The notes beneath the pieces are model-generated. The model was given only the letters and a program-made list of their open reading frames with translations. It searched no databases and was not told the origin of the DNA. Made by a program: the position numbers and the translations under genes. Positions 34,334 through 42,546 of a stretch of 64,000 nucleotides of DNA are shown here, piece by piece. The stretch comes from an uncultured Acetatifactor sp. (GTDB lineage: Bacteria; Bacillota; Clostridia; Lachnospirales; Lachnospiraceae), in contig CAKRRU010000001.1 in NCBI GenBank assembly GCA_934394515.1, positions 1 to 64,000 of the forward strand, given 5' to 3'. Positions within the stretch are counted from its first letter, which is position 1; the number at the start of each line of letters is the position of its first letter.

Positions 34334-36679
34334 TCAGATCCCTCTTCGCCGCCGTTCATTCTGCAGGCGCTTCTCCAACCGGTTATACACCTGATCTGTG
34401 ATGTCCCCGATCCTTCCCTGCACCCCGCGGCTGATCATCTCCGTAAGATTTTCCGTCTCCCGGGTGATCTCATGTGTTGTCTGGTTCGTTATATGACGCT
34501 CCACCGTTTTGGAATTCTGTGTGACCTCCTCCATCACCCTTGTCTGGTTCTCCAGTACACGGTTCTGGTTCATCAGTTGTTCCATGATCTCTTCGGTGAC
34601 CTCATTTTCTGTCTGCTGCCTGTGCACCAGAGATATCCGGTTCCGCCGCTTCTCCTCGGTCACCGGGCTCTGGCTGGGCTCCCTGTGGGAATTTTCCTGC
34701 CATCTCTCAACCACCGTCTCGGAAATATCCCGAAGCTTCCTGTCTGTGTGGCTGTAAAGCAGCTCCTGCTCCCGCAAATTTTGCTCCACGATCTTGCGCT
34801 CCGCTGGCAGGTCCGCAGTACCGCTCTGCCAGGCAGGTCTCCCACCATCGTCTGCAGCCTCTTCGCCGTAATGCAGTTCTGCAGCCGGTCTTTCCAGCCA
34901 GTTTTGTTCGAAGGTCTCCGAACTGCTTCTTAACTGTCTGTCGGTATGTACCTGCGTCTGTATCTGTTCCCGGGACTCTCTCTCCACAAGTTCAATATCC
35001 CGCATGAGTCTTCCAATGTCCCGGTTTGTCGCCGCCTCTGCCTGCCGGTATCTCTCCGGAGTCTGCAGATACTGCTCCAGCACCTCGTAGATGCGCTGTG
35101 TCTCTTCCGGCAAAAATGCCAGTTCCTGCTGTCTGAGACGCACCTCCTGCTCCCTCTGCACGCTTCCCTCTTCCGTCAGCTGTTGCAGCATTTCCTGGGG
35201 ATGCTCCAATGCCAGAAGCCCTTCTTTACGCATCCTTTGCAGATCAGGTGCCTTTCCCGGCTTCTCCTGCAGATTCTTAAGCTGTTCCAGCATCTGGTAA
35301 TATTTGTTGCGGTTTTCCACATTGTGACGATGAAATTCCTCCAGCTGTTCCAGCGTCACCTCCTGCTGTTCCTGGCGGACATTGACTTCGGTATCCGCAA
35401 AAGTATTCTGCTCTCTGTTCAGGGATCTCTCTTCATTGGAAATATTCTGAAGATAATTTCTCTCCTCCGTGGTATTGCCCGTCTGGTTCCGGTAATATCG
35501 GTCTCCTTCCCGGTAGTTTCTGTTGTCTGTCAGGTTCTGATAAGTCTCTTCCTCCCGGTATTGCTGTACATTTTCCAGTTTCACCGCTGTCTGTGCGGGT
35601 GCGGTCCTCTCCTGTTCCTCCGCAGTCTCCCGAATGGAAACGATACGATCCAACAGTTCCAATTCCTGTCTGTAATTCTCGTTCAGATTGACAAGATAAT
35701 CTCCCGCCCTGTCACTGCGGTAATACTGCTGCACAAAATTACTGTGCAGCCGGTTCATCGTGTTCTCTGCCGAACGGTAAAAGGCGTTCGACACGGTGTA
35801 CCACACATCTCCTTTCCGGTCTACGTTCTCATGCCGGTTCTGATATATATTGTCTGCCAGCTGCAGCAGCACAGCCGCCGCAATCTGGTTCGTAATTTTC
35901 TGTTCTGTAATCTCCTCCGTAAGCGGAAGAACTTCCTCATAATAATTCTCGTGTCGGTACTCCAGAGGCATTTTCTCTCCCTTTGCCTCATTTTCCAATG
36001 TGTTCAGCAGAATATTTCTGGTGATCCGGTAATATTCCGCAGATTGCAGCTCGTCTCCGCTGATATACTCTGCCGAAGCCGATTGATTATGATTAAAATT
36101 CGATACGATCTGGTAAATACTTCCTGTCTGCAGACGGTTCATAATGTCCTGATGCAGATGCAGGATGTTATTCTCCTGTCGGTACTCGCTGTTTTCATTC
36201 TTTTCTTCCCGGCTCTCCTTGTAGTCCTGTATCAGTTCCTGCAGCTGCTCCATGTGATTCCAGTAATAGTCAATCAGCTCCGTCGTATTTTTTGTCTCTT
36301 CCTTGAGCTGTGTGACCTGATGCATGAACTGCTGTACATTCTTAATGCCCAGCTTCTGCAGCATGTCCGTAATATAGACACGATCCTGATAGGTGATGCG
36401 CATTCCGGCATCTACTGTAATGCGGTTAAGCAGCTGGTTCAGAATCTCCAGTTTCGTCTCCTGGTTCTGATAGATGTTCGTCTGGTTAAGTACCGTGGAG
36501 ACACTGCCCTCTGCAAAGAAGACCTCCGGTGGCTCAGTCACCAGATGGAGCAGGTCCTCCCCTGTGACCGCTGCAGACATCATCTCGTAATTTCCGGTAA
36601 TCCTGCGGACAAAACCTTCATAGGAGGGAACAATACCGGCTCTGCACTTTAATTCTATGGGGGCTTTTACTGTCAGCAT
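34334..36679 (-). CDS. Long coiled-coil protein, candidate tape measure
   Basis: In this 781-aa protein residues 1-60 look folded (VPSYEGFVRRITGNYEMMS). The rest is extremely rich in Gln, Glu, Asn and Arg and mostly coiled coil, with repeated N-R-x-Y/Q and E-E-x-x-Q patterns. The C-terminal 90 residues contain repeated NQNRVLEN/QTRVMEE-type helices. Length, composition and place after the tube chaperone pair fit a tape measure. If the usual 0.15 nm per residue holds, the tail would be about 115-120 nm long. Against this, the N- and C-terminal segments seem to be short folded or helical domains, so a scaffold role cannot be excluded. The ATG at 36679 follows AAGGAGAG. Confidence 0.6.
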   Translation of the reverse strand: MLTVKAPIELKCRAGIVPSYEGFVRRITGNYEMMSAAVTGEDLLHLVTEPPEVFFAEGSVSTVLNQTNIYQNQETKLEILNQLLNRITVDAGMRITYQDRVYITDMLQKLGIKNVQQFMHQVTQLKEETKNTTELIDYYWNHMEQLQELIQDYKESREEKNENSEYRQENNILHLHQDIMNRLQTGSIYQIVSNFNHNQSASAEYISGDELQSAEYYRITRNILLNTLENEAKGEKMPLEYRHENYYEEVLPLTEEITEQKITNQIAAAVLLQLADNIYQNRHENVDRKGDVWYTVSNAFYRSAENTMNRLHSNFVQQYYRSDRAGDYLVNLNENYRQELELLDRIVSIRETAEEQERTAPAQTAVKLENVQQYREEETYQNLTDNRNYREGDRYYRNQTGNTTEERNYLQNISNEERSLNREQNTFADTEVNVRQEQQEVTLEQLEEFHRHNVENRNKYYQMLEQLKNLQEKPGKAPDLQRMRKEGLLALEHPQEMLQQLTEEGSVQREQEVRLRQQELAFLPEETQRIYEVLEQYLQTPERYRQAEAATNRDIGRLMRDIELVERESREQIQTQVHTDRQLRSSSETFEQNWLERPAAELHYGEEAADDGGRPAWQSGTADLPAERKIVEQNLREQELLYSHTDRKLRDISETVVERWQENSHREPSQSPVTEEKRRNRISLVHRQQTENEVTEEIMEQLMNQNRVLENQTRVMEEVTQNSKTVERHITNQTTHEITRETENLTEMISRGVQGRIGDITDQVYNRLEKRLQNERRRRGI

Positions 36680-36712
36680 CGCACTCTCTCCTTTCCTTTG
36701 TCCGTCAATTCT

Positions 36713-37900
36713 TTATTTTTCGGAAGCCTTTTTCTCCCTGCTCCCCAGATAATCCGCCACTGTCCTTGCGCTGCGTCTGGATTTCGTTCCTTTACTCTGT
36801 CCCGGATCCCACAGGCGGCGGTTCTCTAACAATTCTTCTTTTCTCTTCTCGTTTTCCGGATGGCGGGCAGATCTCTCTCCCTTTCCGGAATATGTCTTAT
36901 CATCAAACGCCCACAAACGTTCTTTTTTCTGTCCTTCTCCCTCTGTTTTTATCTCCAGATAATCTTCGGGTTGTCTCGCACTGTTTTTGGATTCCGCTGC
37001 CTTTTTCTTATCCGGATTCCACAGGCGGCGGTCCTTCAGCAGTTCTTCTTTTCTCTTCTCATTCTCCGGATGCCGGGCTGATCCCTCTCCTTTTCCGGAA
37101 TATGTCTTATTATCAAATGCCCACAGACGTTCTTTTTCCTGTCCTTCTCCCTCTGTTTTTATCTCCAGATAATCTTCGGGTTGTCTCGCACTGTTTTTGG
37201 ATTCCGCTGCCTTTTTCTTATCCGGATTCCACAGGCGGCGGTCCTTCAGCAGTTCTTCTTTTCTCTTCTCATTCTCCGGATGCCGGGCTGATCCCTCTCC
37301 TTTTCCGGAGTACTTCTTATCGTCAAACGCCCAGTACCGCTTGGAATGGGTCAGGCGCCTTTTCTCCGCCTCTTCCTTTTCCTCTTCCGACTTGGGTTGA
37401 TACTCCCAGGTCTCTCCTGCATTTGCTCCGATCCCGACATCCACATTCACCATCTCCCGGTAGGCGATGGTCGTCGTCTCCACCAACAGTCCGCTTCTCT
37501 CCGCATTAAGTTCTCCATACTCCTTGCCGATCACGGTGCAACCTGTAAAGACATAGGTTCTCGTCGGATAGGGATAGCCGTTCCAGTGATACCGGTTAAC
37601 CAGAAGCACCAGTGGCAGAACCAGCTCCGTACCATTTGCAAGATAGTCCACCAGCAGCCCGTCTACGCCTACATATCTCTCTACCTGGAAGGTGAAGGGT
37701 TTTGAAATCGGCTTGCGCTTCATATGCACATAGTCATTCAGCCCACCTTCCTGAATATATTCATATTCGTTTTCCTTCTGGAATACATGAACGGACTTAC
37801 ACGGCAGATCAAAAGCCCCTTCCACACGCAATATGAAATTAAAATTTGTCGCCGGATTCAGACCAAAATTCTGATAAACCTTATTTCCTGTCTTTGCCAT
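36713..37900 (-). CDS. Tube-like protein with C-terminal 70-residue repeats
   Basis: This is a 395-aa protein. I place the start at the ATG at 37900, after AAGAGG; a TTG six bases upstream is the alternative. Residues 1-170 resemble a gp19-type tube or tube-initiator protein (NFILRVEGAFDLPCKS, FTFQVERYVGVDG, TYVFTGCTVIGKEYGELNAERS). After a Glu/Lys-rich linker come three 70-residue units, each with a WAFD-x-K-x-YSGKGE core, ENEKRKEELL and a RRLWNPD/DP motif. The units are basic and polar, so probably unstructured or helical and exposed. In eCIS order it fits Afp5 (tube initiator), but with an unusual tail. Confidence 0.75.
   Translation of the reverse strand: MAKTGNKVYQNFGLNPATNFNFILRVEGAFDLPCKSVHVFQKENEYEYIQEGGLNDYVHMKRKPISKPFTFQVERYVGVDGLLVDYLANGTELVLPLVLLVNRYHWNGYPYPTRTYVFTGCTVIGKEYGELNAERSGLLVETTTIAYREMVNVDVGIGANAGETWEYQPKSEEEKEEAEKRRLTHSKRYWAFDDKKYSGKGEGSARHPENEKRKEELLKDRRLWNPDKKKAAESKNSARQPEDYLEIKTEGEGQEKERLWAFDNKTYSGKGEGSARHPENEKRKEELLKDRRLWNPDKKKAAESKNSARQPEDYLEIKTEGEGQKKERLWAFDDKTYSGKGERSARHPENEKRKEELLENRRLWDPGQSKGTKSRRSARTVADYLGSREKKASEK
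36931..37309 (-). repeat. 210-bp tandem repeat, 169 bp of it identical
   Basis: Positions 36931-37099 and 37141-37309 appear identical when compared by eye, at a period of 210 bp (70 codons), inside the tube-like protein gene. A third, diverged unit lies at about 36720-36930. Identity at synonymous sites points to a recent duplication or gene conversion. Confidence 0.85.
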
Positions 37901-37913
37901 ACGCAACCTCTTA

Positions 37914-38114
37914 TTATCTGTCTGGTTTCATGTCAAGGATACTTTTTTCTTTCTTGCTTTTTCCGGAGGGAGTCAAGCTCTTGTTGATCTCCGAGATTTC
38001 GCTGCACCACTTTCGCCTGCTGTTGTGATCCATGTTCAGGACTTCTTCGCTGCTCCAATGGAAATAGTACGAAATAAACGACATTTCCCGGTAGAGCTCT
38101 TCCTTGGGATACAG
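37914..38114 (-). CDS. Small P2 gpE'-like tail chaperone part (DUF6760-like), probably reached by -1 frameshift
   Basis: A 66-codon frame lies between the 120-aa gene and the tube-like gene. The product (YPKEELYREM, then FISYYFHWSSEEV, then W-C-S-E-I) has the YFHW motif of P2 gpE' and of the small proteins next to tube genes in other CIS. The frame has no ATG at its start. It lies in the -1 frame of the preceding gene and is open through that gene's last codons. A CTG at 38114 preceded by AGGAGG at 7 nt is a possible non-standard start. The other explanation is -1 slippage at TTTAAATTTT (38141-38132). Coordinates given here are for the CTG start. Stop is TAA at 37916. Confidence 0.75.
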   Translation of the reverse strand: MYPKEELYREMSFISYYFHWSSEEVLNMDHNSRRKWCSEISEINKSLTPSGKSKKEKSILDMKPDR

Positions 38115-38116
38115 CT

Positions 38117-38479
38117 TTATCCCTCCTCGGTAAAATTTAAAGGCACCTGAAATACCTTCCCACAGTCAGGACATACGACTTCCATGGTCGGCGGTTCAAT
38201 ATCATTGATTCTCTGGTACATATCCTGCAGGAACGCAAGATCTGCGGTGAACAGCTTCTCAATAATGTTGGCAGAGACCATCTGAACACCCTCCAGTTCC
38301 GTCACGACCTTACCGAGGATCACGATCGTCAGATAGGACGGATTGCTCAGTACACGGGGATCTCTGGTTGCACTAATCTCATCGCCTGCTGTCGCCAGAC
38401 GCATTTTCCCTCTGCGATGCAGTTCCCCCGCAGAATCCATATAGCCCTTGGGCAATGTAAATTCGTAAACTGTTTCCAT
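38117..38479 (-). CDS. Tail assembly chaperone-like protein (P2 gpE / phage tail assembly type)
   Basis: This 120-aa protein starts at the ATG at 38479 (METVYEF), after GGGAGG; the upstream in-frame ATG has no ribosome site. It begins with a YEFTLPKGYMD strand typical of phage tail assembly proteins. A helical middle (YLTIVILGKVVTEL) follows, and the end has one C-x2-C (CPDCG). It lies between the tube gene and the long tube-like and tape-measure-like genes, the usual place of tail chaperones. A frameshifted version would replace the last five codons by the 66-codon gpE'-like part. Confidence 0.75.
   Translation of the reverse strand: METVYEFTLPKGYMDSAGELHRRGKMRLATAGDEISATRDPRVLSNPSYLTIVILGKVVTELEGVQMVSANIIEKLFTADLAFLQDMYQRINDIEPPTMEVVCPDCGKVFQVPLNFTEEG
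38132..38141 (-). promoter_or_regulatory. Candidate -1 ribosomal frameshift site
   Basis: In the reading frame of the 120-aa gene the codons read CCT TTA AAT TTT ACC. This holds two overlapping canonical X-XXY-YYZ heptamers, T-TTA-AAT and A-AAT-TTT. A -1 slip enters the frame of the small gpE'-like gene, which then runs without a stop to 37916. The zero-frame stop TAA follows five codons after the site. P2 E/E' and lambda G/GT chaperones are made by such shifts. Confidence 0.6.
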
Positions 38480-38505
38480 ATTTCCTCCCATGTCATTTTT
38501 CGTTC

Positions 38506-38540
38506 ACTCACGCCCCATGCAGACAGCATGGGGCGTGAGT
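38506..38540 (-). terminator. Perfect 15-bp stem-loop between tube and chaperone genes
   Basis: The arms 38506-38520 and 38526-38540 are perfectly complementary (ACTCACGCCCCATGC) with a 5-nt loop. No U-run follows on the minus strand, so it is not a standard intrinsic terminator. It lies 27 nt after the tube stop codon. It may protect the 3' end of a processed sheath-tube mRNA or reduce read-through, which would set the high tube and sheath dose against the low chaperone dose. The role is inference. Confidence 0.7.
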
Positions 38541-38567
38541 CCGGTTACTGTTTTGTTACTTCAGATC

Positions 38568-39065
38568 CTAGTTCGGAATGATGAGCTCTTCATAGGCAAG
38601 CTCTACACTCTCGATTGCCACATCACTGGTCTTGGCATCCAGATCCGGCGCATTGTACTTTGTAACCCATGCGTTGGTCAGGATCCATACTCTCGTGCCT
38701 GTTACCTGTGTGCTCACTGTCTGAGGTGCACCTGTGTTTATGTCGATCAGTTCGATCTGCACATTGTTTCTGGGGATCTCACCTCTGGTCTCACTTACAC
38801 ACTCCTGGATCCATGTCTTAAACGCACTGTCCAGAGTGTAGCCCATCTTCAGGGTAACATTGCCGTGCTTTACAAGTCCTGGAATTTTTACCGGTGCAAG
38901 GCTGTTGGCATTGCCCTGACGGAATTCAATGACATCGACGGATGCTTCCACACCTGTTACTTCGCTGAAAGCTGCAGTTCCGGCAATACCGTCCACAGTT
39001 ACCAGGAAGTTCATTTTAGTCAATGGATAAGCAAGTCCGTTTCCGTTATCGTATGTATTCGCCAT
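38568..39065 (-). CDS. Inner tube protein (Hcp/gp19-like)
   Basis: This 165-aa protein is of normal length for a CIS tube subunit. Family pattern: a short N-terminal stretch, MNFLVTVDGIAGTAAFSEVTGVEA, then KIPGLVKHGNVTLKMGYTLD and a C-terminal AIESVELAYEELII strand (read in parts). Subunits stack as hexamers inside the sheath. The ATG at 39065 follows AAAGGAG, 19 nt after the sheath gene. Confidence 0.93.
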   Translation of the reverse strand: MANTYDNGNGLAYPLTKMNFLVTVDGIAGTAAFSEVTGVEASVDVIEFRQGNANSLAPVKIPGLVKHGNVTLKMGYTLDSAFKTWIQECVSETRGEIPRNNVQIELIDINTGAPQTVSTQVTGTRVWILTNAWVTKYNAPDLDAKTSDVAIESVELAYEELIIPN

Positions 39066-39084
39066 AATCTATCTCTCCTTTATC

Positions 39085-40788
39085 TTAACTTTCTTCACCT
39101 TCACCGCCTGCTTCCGCTGTATGCTGTGTTACACGGAACACAACAAACTCTGCCGGGCGGCTGGGTGCAATACCAATATTGCAGATCAGTCTTCCATTCA
39201 TAATATCATCCTTGGACATTGTAGAAGAACCTATCTCCACAAAATATCCCTCGGAAGGTGAAGCGCCTGCCAGCATACCGTTTCTCCACATGCTGTCAAG
39301 GAAGGATGCGATCGTCATCCGTACTCTCTGCCACAGAGCCGCATCATTGGGCTCGAATACAACCCAGCTGGTATTTGCCTTGATGCTCTCCTCCACATAG
39401 ATGAAGAGACGTCTTACGTTGACGTAACGGAATGCGCTGTTGCTGCTTGCCGTTCTTGCTCCCCATACGCGGATTCCCTGTCCGGGAAGGGCTCGGATCA
39501 GGTTGACACCTTCGGGATTCAGAATATCCTGCTCTCCCTTCGTGTAATTAACCTTAAGACCGGTACAGAATACTGTCTCGTTGGCAGGTGCCTTATGTAC
39601 TCCTCTGTTGGTATCCGTTCTGGAGTAAACGCCCATCACCGCTCCGGAAGGCGGAATGTAATCCGACTTGGAAGAAGCACGGTCAAACACCTGAATCCAA
39701 GGATGGTACATTGCTGCGTAGGAAGAATCAATGATGTTTCTGTACTCGATCAGATCTGTGGTCTTGTACATCTCCTTCGGCATATCGAACACTGCAAATC
39801 TGCTCTTGAGGTTCTCACAGTGCGCTACCAGAGCAACCACTACCTCAGGCATGGTAATTCCGGGAACTGCTATCATACTGACTACATTATTCTCTACGAA
39901 GGACTGGATACCGCTGCGCTTGCCGGGGCCGTTGTCCTGTCCGATAAAGGTTCCGGGATTCACCTTGGAGATAGTTCCGTCGGTACCGCCTTCCAGTGTG
40001 AAGAAGCCGTTCTGGACACCCTCACCGAGGATTGCTTCCACAGGATTGCCGATCTCTGTCATCGGCTCTACCGAAGCGCTGATCAGTTCGCTAAGTGCAA
40101 GTCTGGAACCGATATAGTTGCTGGAAGCCGTGTTCAGGCTCAGCTCGGTATAGTTCTCCACCTCGTCATTATAGCGGACACTCAGATCAAAGGTAACAAG
40201 ATACAGCACTGTCTTCGGGATGATGGTATCATCCACAACATTTCCTTCGAATTTATTTTCAAAGGTAATGGTCTTATCGTAGATTGATGCAATGCGGTTG
40301 TACTCGCCGTTGCACTCCACAATGTCTCCCTCGCGGAAGCCCTCAACAGACTTTGCCACATAGCCCTCACCGGACTCAGCGATCAGCTGGAGCTTACGCT
40401 TTGCAACAGTTGTCATGGAAATCTGGATTCTGTTGCCCCACTTACCGGCATTTGCAGCTTCCACTGCAAGGATTCCCTTCTTGTTTGATGCAACAAGTGC
40501 ATCCTCGGGAACGACACGGGAAACATAACATCTGGTTCCGCCATTTACGAAAAACTGCTCAACGCTGTTTGCGAGGTAACGGTACTCTCCGTGTGTGAAC
40601 TCGCTTAAAAAGCCTCCGAACTGCTTGATAAAGCTCTTGAAATTTGTTACTAAAGAAGGTGCTCCGACGGTAGGTCCTTTTTCAGCCAGACCGACAAAGC
40701 CTGCTGTGCTGGTTCCTACGCCTTCAATGCTTCGAGGTGAATTATCATACTCCTCTATATACACACCTGGTGAAAAATATTCTGCCAT
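39085..40788 (-). CDS. Contractile sheath protein
   Basis: This is a 567-aa protein. I place the start at 40788 (MAEYFSPGVY), after AAAGGAG. The N-terminus FSPGVYIEEYDNSPRSIEGV and the GFVGLAEKGP segment are the standard sheath signature. The C-terminus has the conserved VRMTIASFLDSMWRNGML, GSSTMSKDDIMNGRL and PAEFVVFRVTQ segments that form the inter-subunit strand exchange. Only one sheath gene is present, while Afp has three. It is the main structural component of the particle. Confidence 0.95.
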   Translation of the reverse strand: MAEYFSPGVYIEEYDNSPRSIEGVGTSTAGFVGLAEKGPTVGAPSLVTNFKSFIKQFGGFLSEFTHGEYRYLANSVEQFFVNGGTRCYVSRVVPEDALVASNKKGILAVEAANAGKWGNRIQISMTTVAKRKLQLIAESGEGYVAKSVEGFREGDIVECNGEYNRIASIYDKTITFENKFEGNVVDDTIIPKTVLYLVTFDLSVRYNDEVENYTELSLNTASSNYIGSRLALSELISASVEPMTEIGNPVEAILGEGVQNGFFTLEGGTDGTISKVNPGTFIGQDNGPGKRSGIQSFVENNVVSMIAVPGITMPEVVVALVAHCENLKSRFAVFDMPKEMYKTTDLIEYRNIIDSSYAAMYHPWIQVFDRASSKSDYIPPSGAVMGVYSRTDTNRGVHKAPANETVFCTGLKVNYTKGEQDILNPEGVNLIRALPGQGIRVWGARTASSNSAFRYVNVRRLFIYVEESIKANTSWVVFEPNDAALWQRVRMTIASFLDSMWRNGMLAGASPSEGYFVEIGSSTMSKDDIMNGRLICNIGIAPSRPAEFVVFRVTQHTAEAGGEGEES

Positions 40789-40814
40789 GAATTTTCTCCT
40801 TTCCAACATTTAAA

Positions 40815-41198
40815 TTAAACAATTACTTTGCTCTGCCCCGGATTGGTGACTGCAATGCACCCTCCGTATACACAGGTTCCCTGACATTCATTCGTCAGCA
40901 CCGGACTCCCTCCTGCCTGGACAGTAACCTTTGCAGGCTTCCATGTTCCCGCAGGTACGAGCGTACACGGCTGCGGCGTGAGTACTCCCAACGCTGCTGT
41001 GGTTGCCGCCTGTACCGCCGGATTTGTCAACGTTGTACACAGCCCGAAGGGTGTGATACACTGCGTATTAAAATCCATGATGGTTGCCACCGGTTTTCCG
41101 TCGATCAAAACCTTTTTCTGGGTACCGGCTGAAATCATGCCCGGCAGAGTTCCGAATGTACACTGGGCAGTTCCTCCTGTTACTACTACCTGTCCCAT
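40815..41198 (-). CDS. DUF4280 PAAR-like tip protein
   Basis: In this 127-aa protein the N-terminus VVVTGGTAQCTFGTLPG followed by a Cys/Pro-rich middle (GVLTPQPCTLVPAGTW) and ECQGTCVYGGCIAV is typical of DUF4280, the PAAR-like proteins of CIS that cap the spike. Cys residues at the ends of the turns could bind a metal, as PAAR uses His/Cys. It lies directly before the sheath gene rather than after gp25 as in Afp. The ATG at 41198 follows AAAGGAGG. Confidence 0.88.
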   Translation of the reverse strand: MGQVVVTGGTAQCTFGTLPGMISAGTQKKVLIDGKPVATIMDFNTQCITPFGLCTTLTNPAVQAATTAALGVLTPQPCTLVPAGTWKPAKVTVQAGGSPVLTNECQGTCVYGGCIAVTNPGQSKVIV

Positions 41199-41208
41199 AT
41201 CTCCTCCT

Positions 41209-41946
41209 TTATTTTAGTTGTACTTCCGGCTGATGAAAATCCACCACCTGAAATTGCGGTTTTCCCGAAACAACATATCTGACAAGATATTTCAGATTTG
41301 TTCCGTCGTCTCTTACCCGCAGCAGGTAATTTCCCCGTGCATCCGTCCTGCCATGGACAATGCGGGTGATCGGTGCATTTTCCCGGAATTCCTCCTGGAG
41401 CGTTTCTCTTAGTTTCAGAGATACAGGACTTACGACCTTCTCCACGTCAAACGCTTCAAATGTCATACTGTCCGCATGGATCAGACCGTAGTGGGTCTCC
41501 TCCATGCCCGGTCCGTTTGCCTTGAAAAGATTCATGATGCGCTTTCTCGCATCGAAACTCTTTACTGAGCAATATGACCTTCCCAATCTGACAGCTTCTA
41601 TTGCCTCCAGCCCTGAAAGGTGTCCGGTCAGGGAGAGTACTGCCTCTCCTTTTGCTGTGTTCTCTGACGGTATCAGGAACACGTCCTTGATGGGCAGAAA
41701 ATTGTCGAGTTCTTCATAACGGATTTCTGTATGTGCAGCTTCAAAATCGAAAACCTCTACATCAAGGTCACAATCTTCTCTTCCGGTATTCAGGAATACA
41801 TAATTTCCGTTTCCTCTCTGAACCGGCTGCACCTTCTTGCCATTTCTCCGAAAATGAACATCTCTTTCCGTTACAATCATCCCCGTGGTCGTGTCGATCA
41901 GCCGTACCAGAAGATCCAGTGTATAACGGATTTCGTTCTTTTCCAC
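41209..41946 (-). CDS. Unknown CIS-associated protein, probably beta-rich
   Basis: This 245-aa protein starts with GTG at 41946, after AAGGAG, 3 nt after the terminator gene. Strand-rich N-terminus (YTLDLLVRLIDTTTGM, VHFRRNG) and C-terminus (DARGNYLLRVRDDGTNLKYLV) look like two Ig-like or carboxypeptidase-regulatory-type sandwich domains. The position between DUF4255 and DUF4280 genes suggests a cap or collar adaptor. No family is assigned. Confidence 0.65.
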   Translation of the reverse strand: MEKNEIRYTLDLLVRLIDTTTGMIVTERDVHFRRNGKKVQPVQRGNGNYVFLNTGREDCDLDVEVFDFEAAHTEIRYEELDNFLPIKDVFLIPSENTAKGEAVLSLTGHLSGLEAIEAVRLGRSYCSVKSFDARKRIMNLFKANGPGMEETHYGLIHADSMTFEAFDVEKVVSPVSLKLRETLQEEFRENAPITRIVHGRTDARGNYLLRVRDDGTNLKYLVRYVVSGKPQFQVVDFHQPEVQLK

Positions 41947-41949
41947 CTG

Positions 41950-42546
41950 TTACTCCTTCCCCCTTTCCTCTGATGCAATATGCAGTCCAAAGCTCGCATC
42001 CACGACACGAGGTGTGTCGATTACAAGCTCACTGGATAAGAATACGGGTGCCGCCTTATAGAACAGGCTGACCTGATAGGGTTTATTGATTGCCTGCCAC
42101 ACCCTCACCTTTTCCTCCAGACTTATCTTCGCCTGAGACAGTACAATAGGAGGTTCCTGCGTGTCTATCCATGACTGCAGCTGATTTGGAAGAACAGAAC
42201 TGTTGTCGTTGACAATCTGTGCCACTCTTCCGATGATCTTTTGTATATCCGGAGCCTTTAGTCCCATCTGGGAGGATCCGTTGATAAAAACCATATAGTA
42301 TAATCCATATGGTTTAGGCGGCTTGGAAAGCTGTACCCTGCCTTTCTGAATAAAGGGAGGCTGTGAGACAAGTGCCTCCTCCTGTATATCATACAGATAC
42401 AGGCCGACGATATAGTCTACGTCTTGATCTGCCGGTGAAGAAATCTCTATATTGTTCGGTGACGGAATCGGCTCCGGACACATCTTCTGCCTGAGTGTTT
42501 TTACAATATAAGAACTGACATCCGCTATAATGGGATAATCTGCCAT
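41950..42546 (-). CDS. DUF4255 tail terminator (Afp16/Pvc16-like)
   Basis: In this 198-aa protein the pattern YPIIADVSSYIVKTLRQKM, DYIVGLYLYDIQEE and YYMVFINGSSQMG matches DUF4255, the N-terminal domain of Pvc16/Afp16, which ends tube and sheath growth. The start ATG (42546) overlaps the TAA of the preceding secreted coiled-coil gene, so the two are translationally coupled. This links the envelope genes to the particle genes. Confidence 0.88.
   Translation of the reverse strand: MADYPIIADVSSYIVKTLRQKMCPEPIPSPNNIEISSPADQDVDYIVGLYLYDIQEEALVSQPPFIQKGRVQLSKPPKPYGLYYMVFINGSSQMGLKAPDIQKIIGRVAQIVNDNSSVLPNQLQSWIDTQEPPIVLSQAKISLEEKVRVWQAINKPYQVSLFYKAAPVFLSSELVIDTPRVVDASFGLHIASEERGKE

Noticed and set aside
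34946-36652. A 568-codon plus-strand frame rich in Leu, Val and Phe
   Set aside because: It is the mirror of the Gln/Glu-rich coiled-coil gene. Antisense of CAG/GAA codons gives Leu/Phe runs. No ribosome site.
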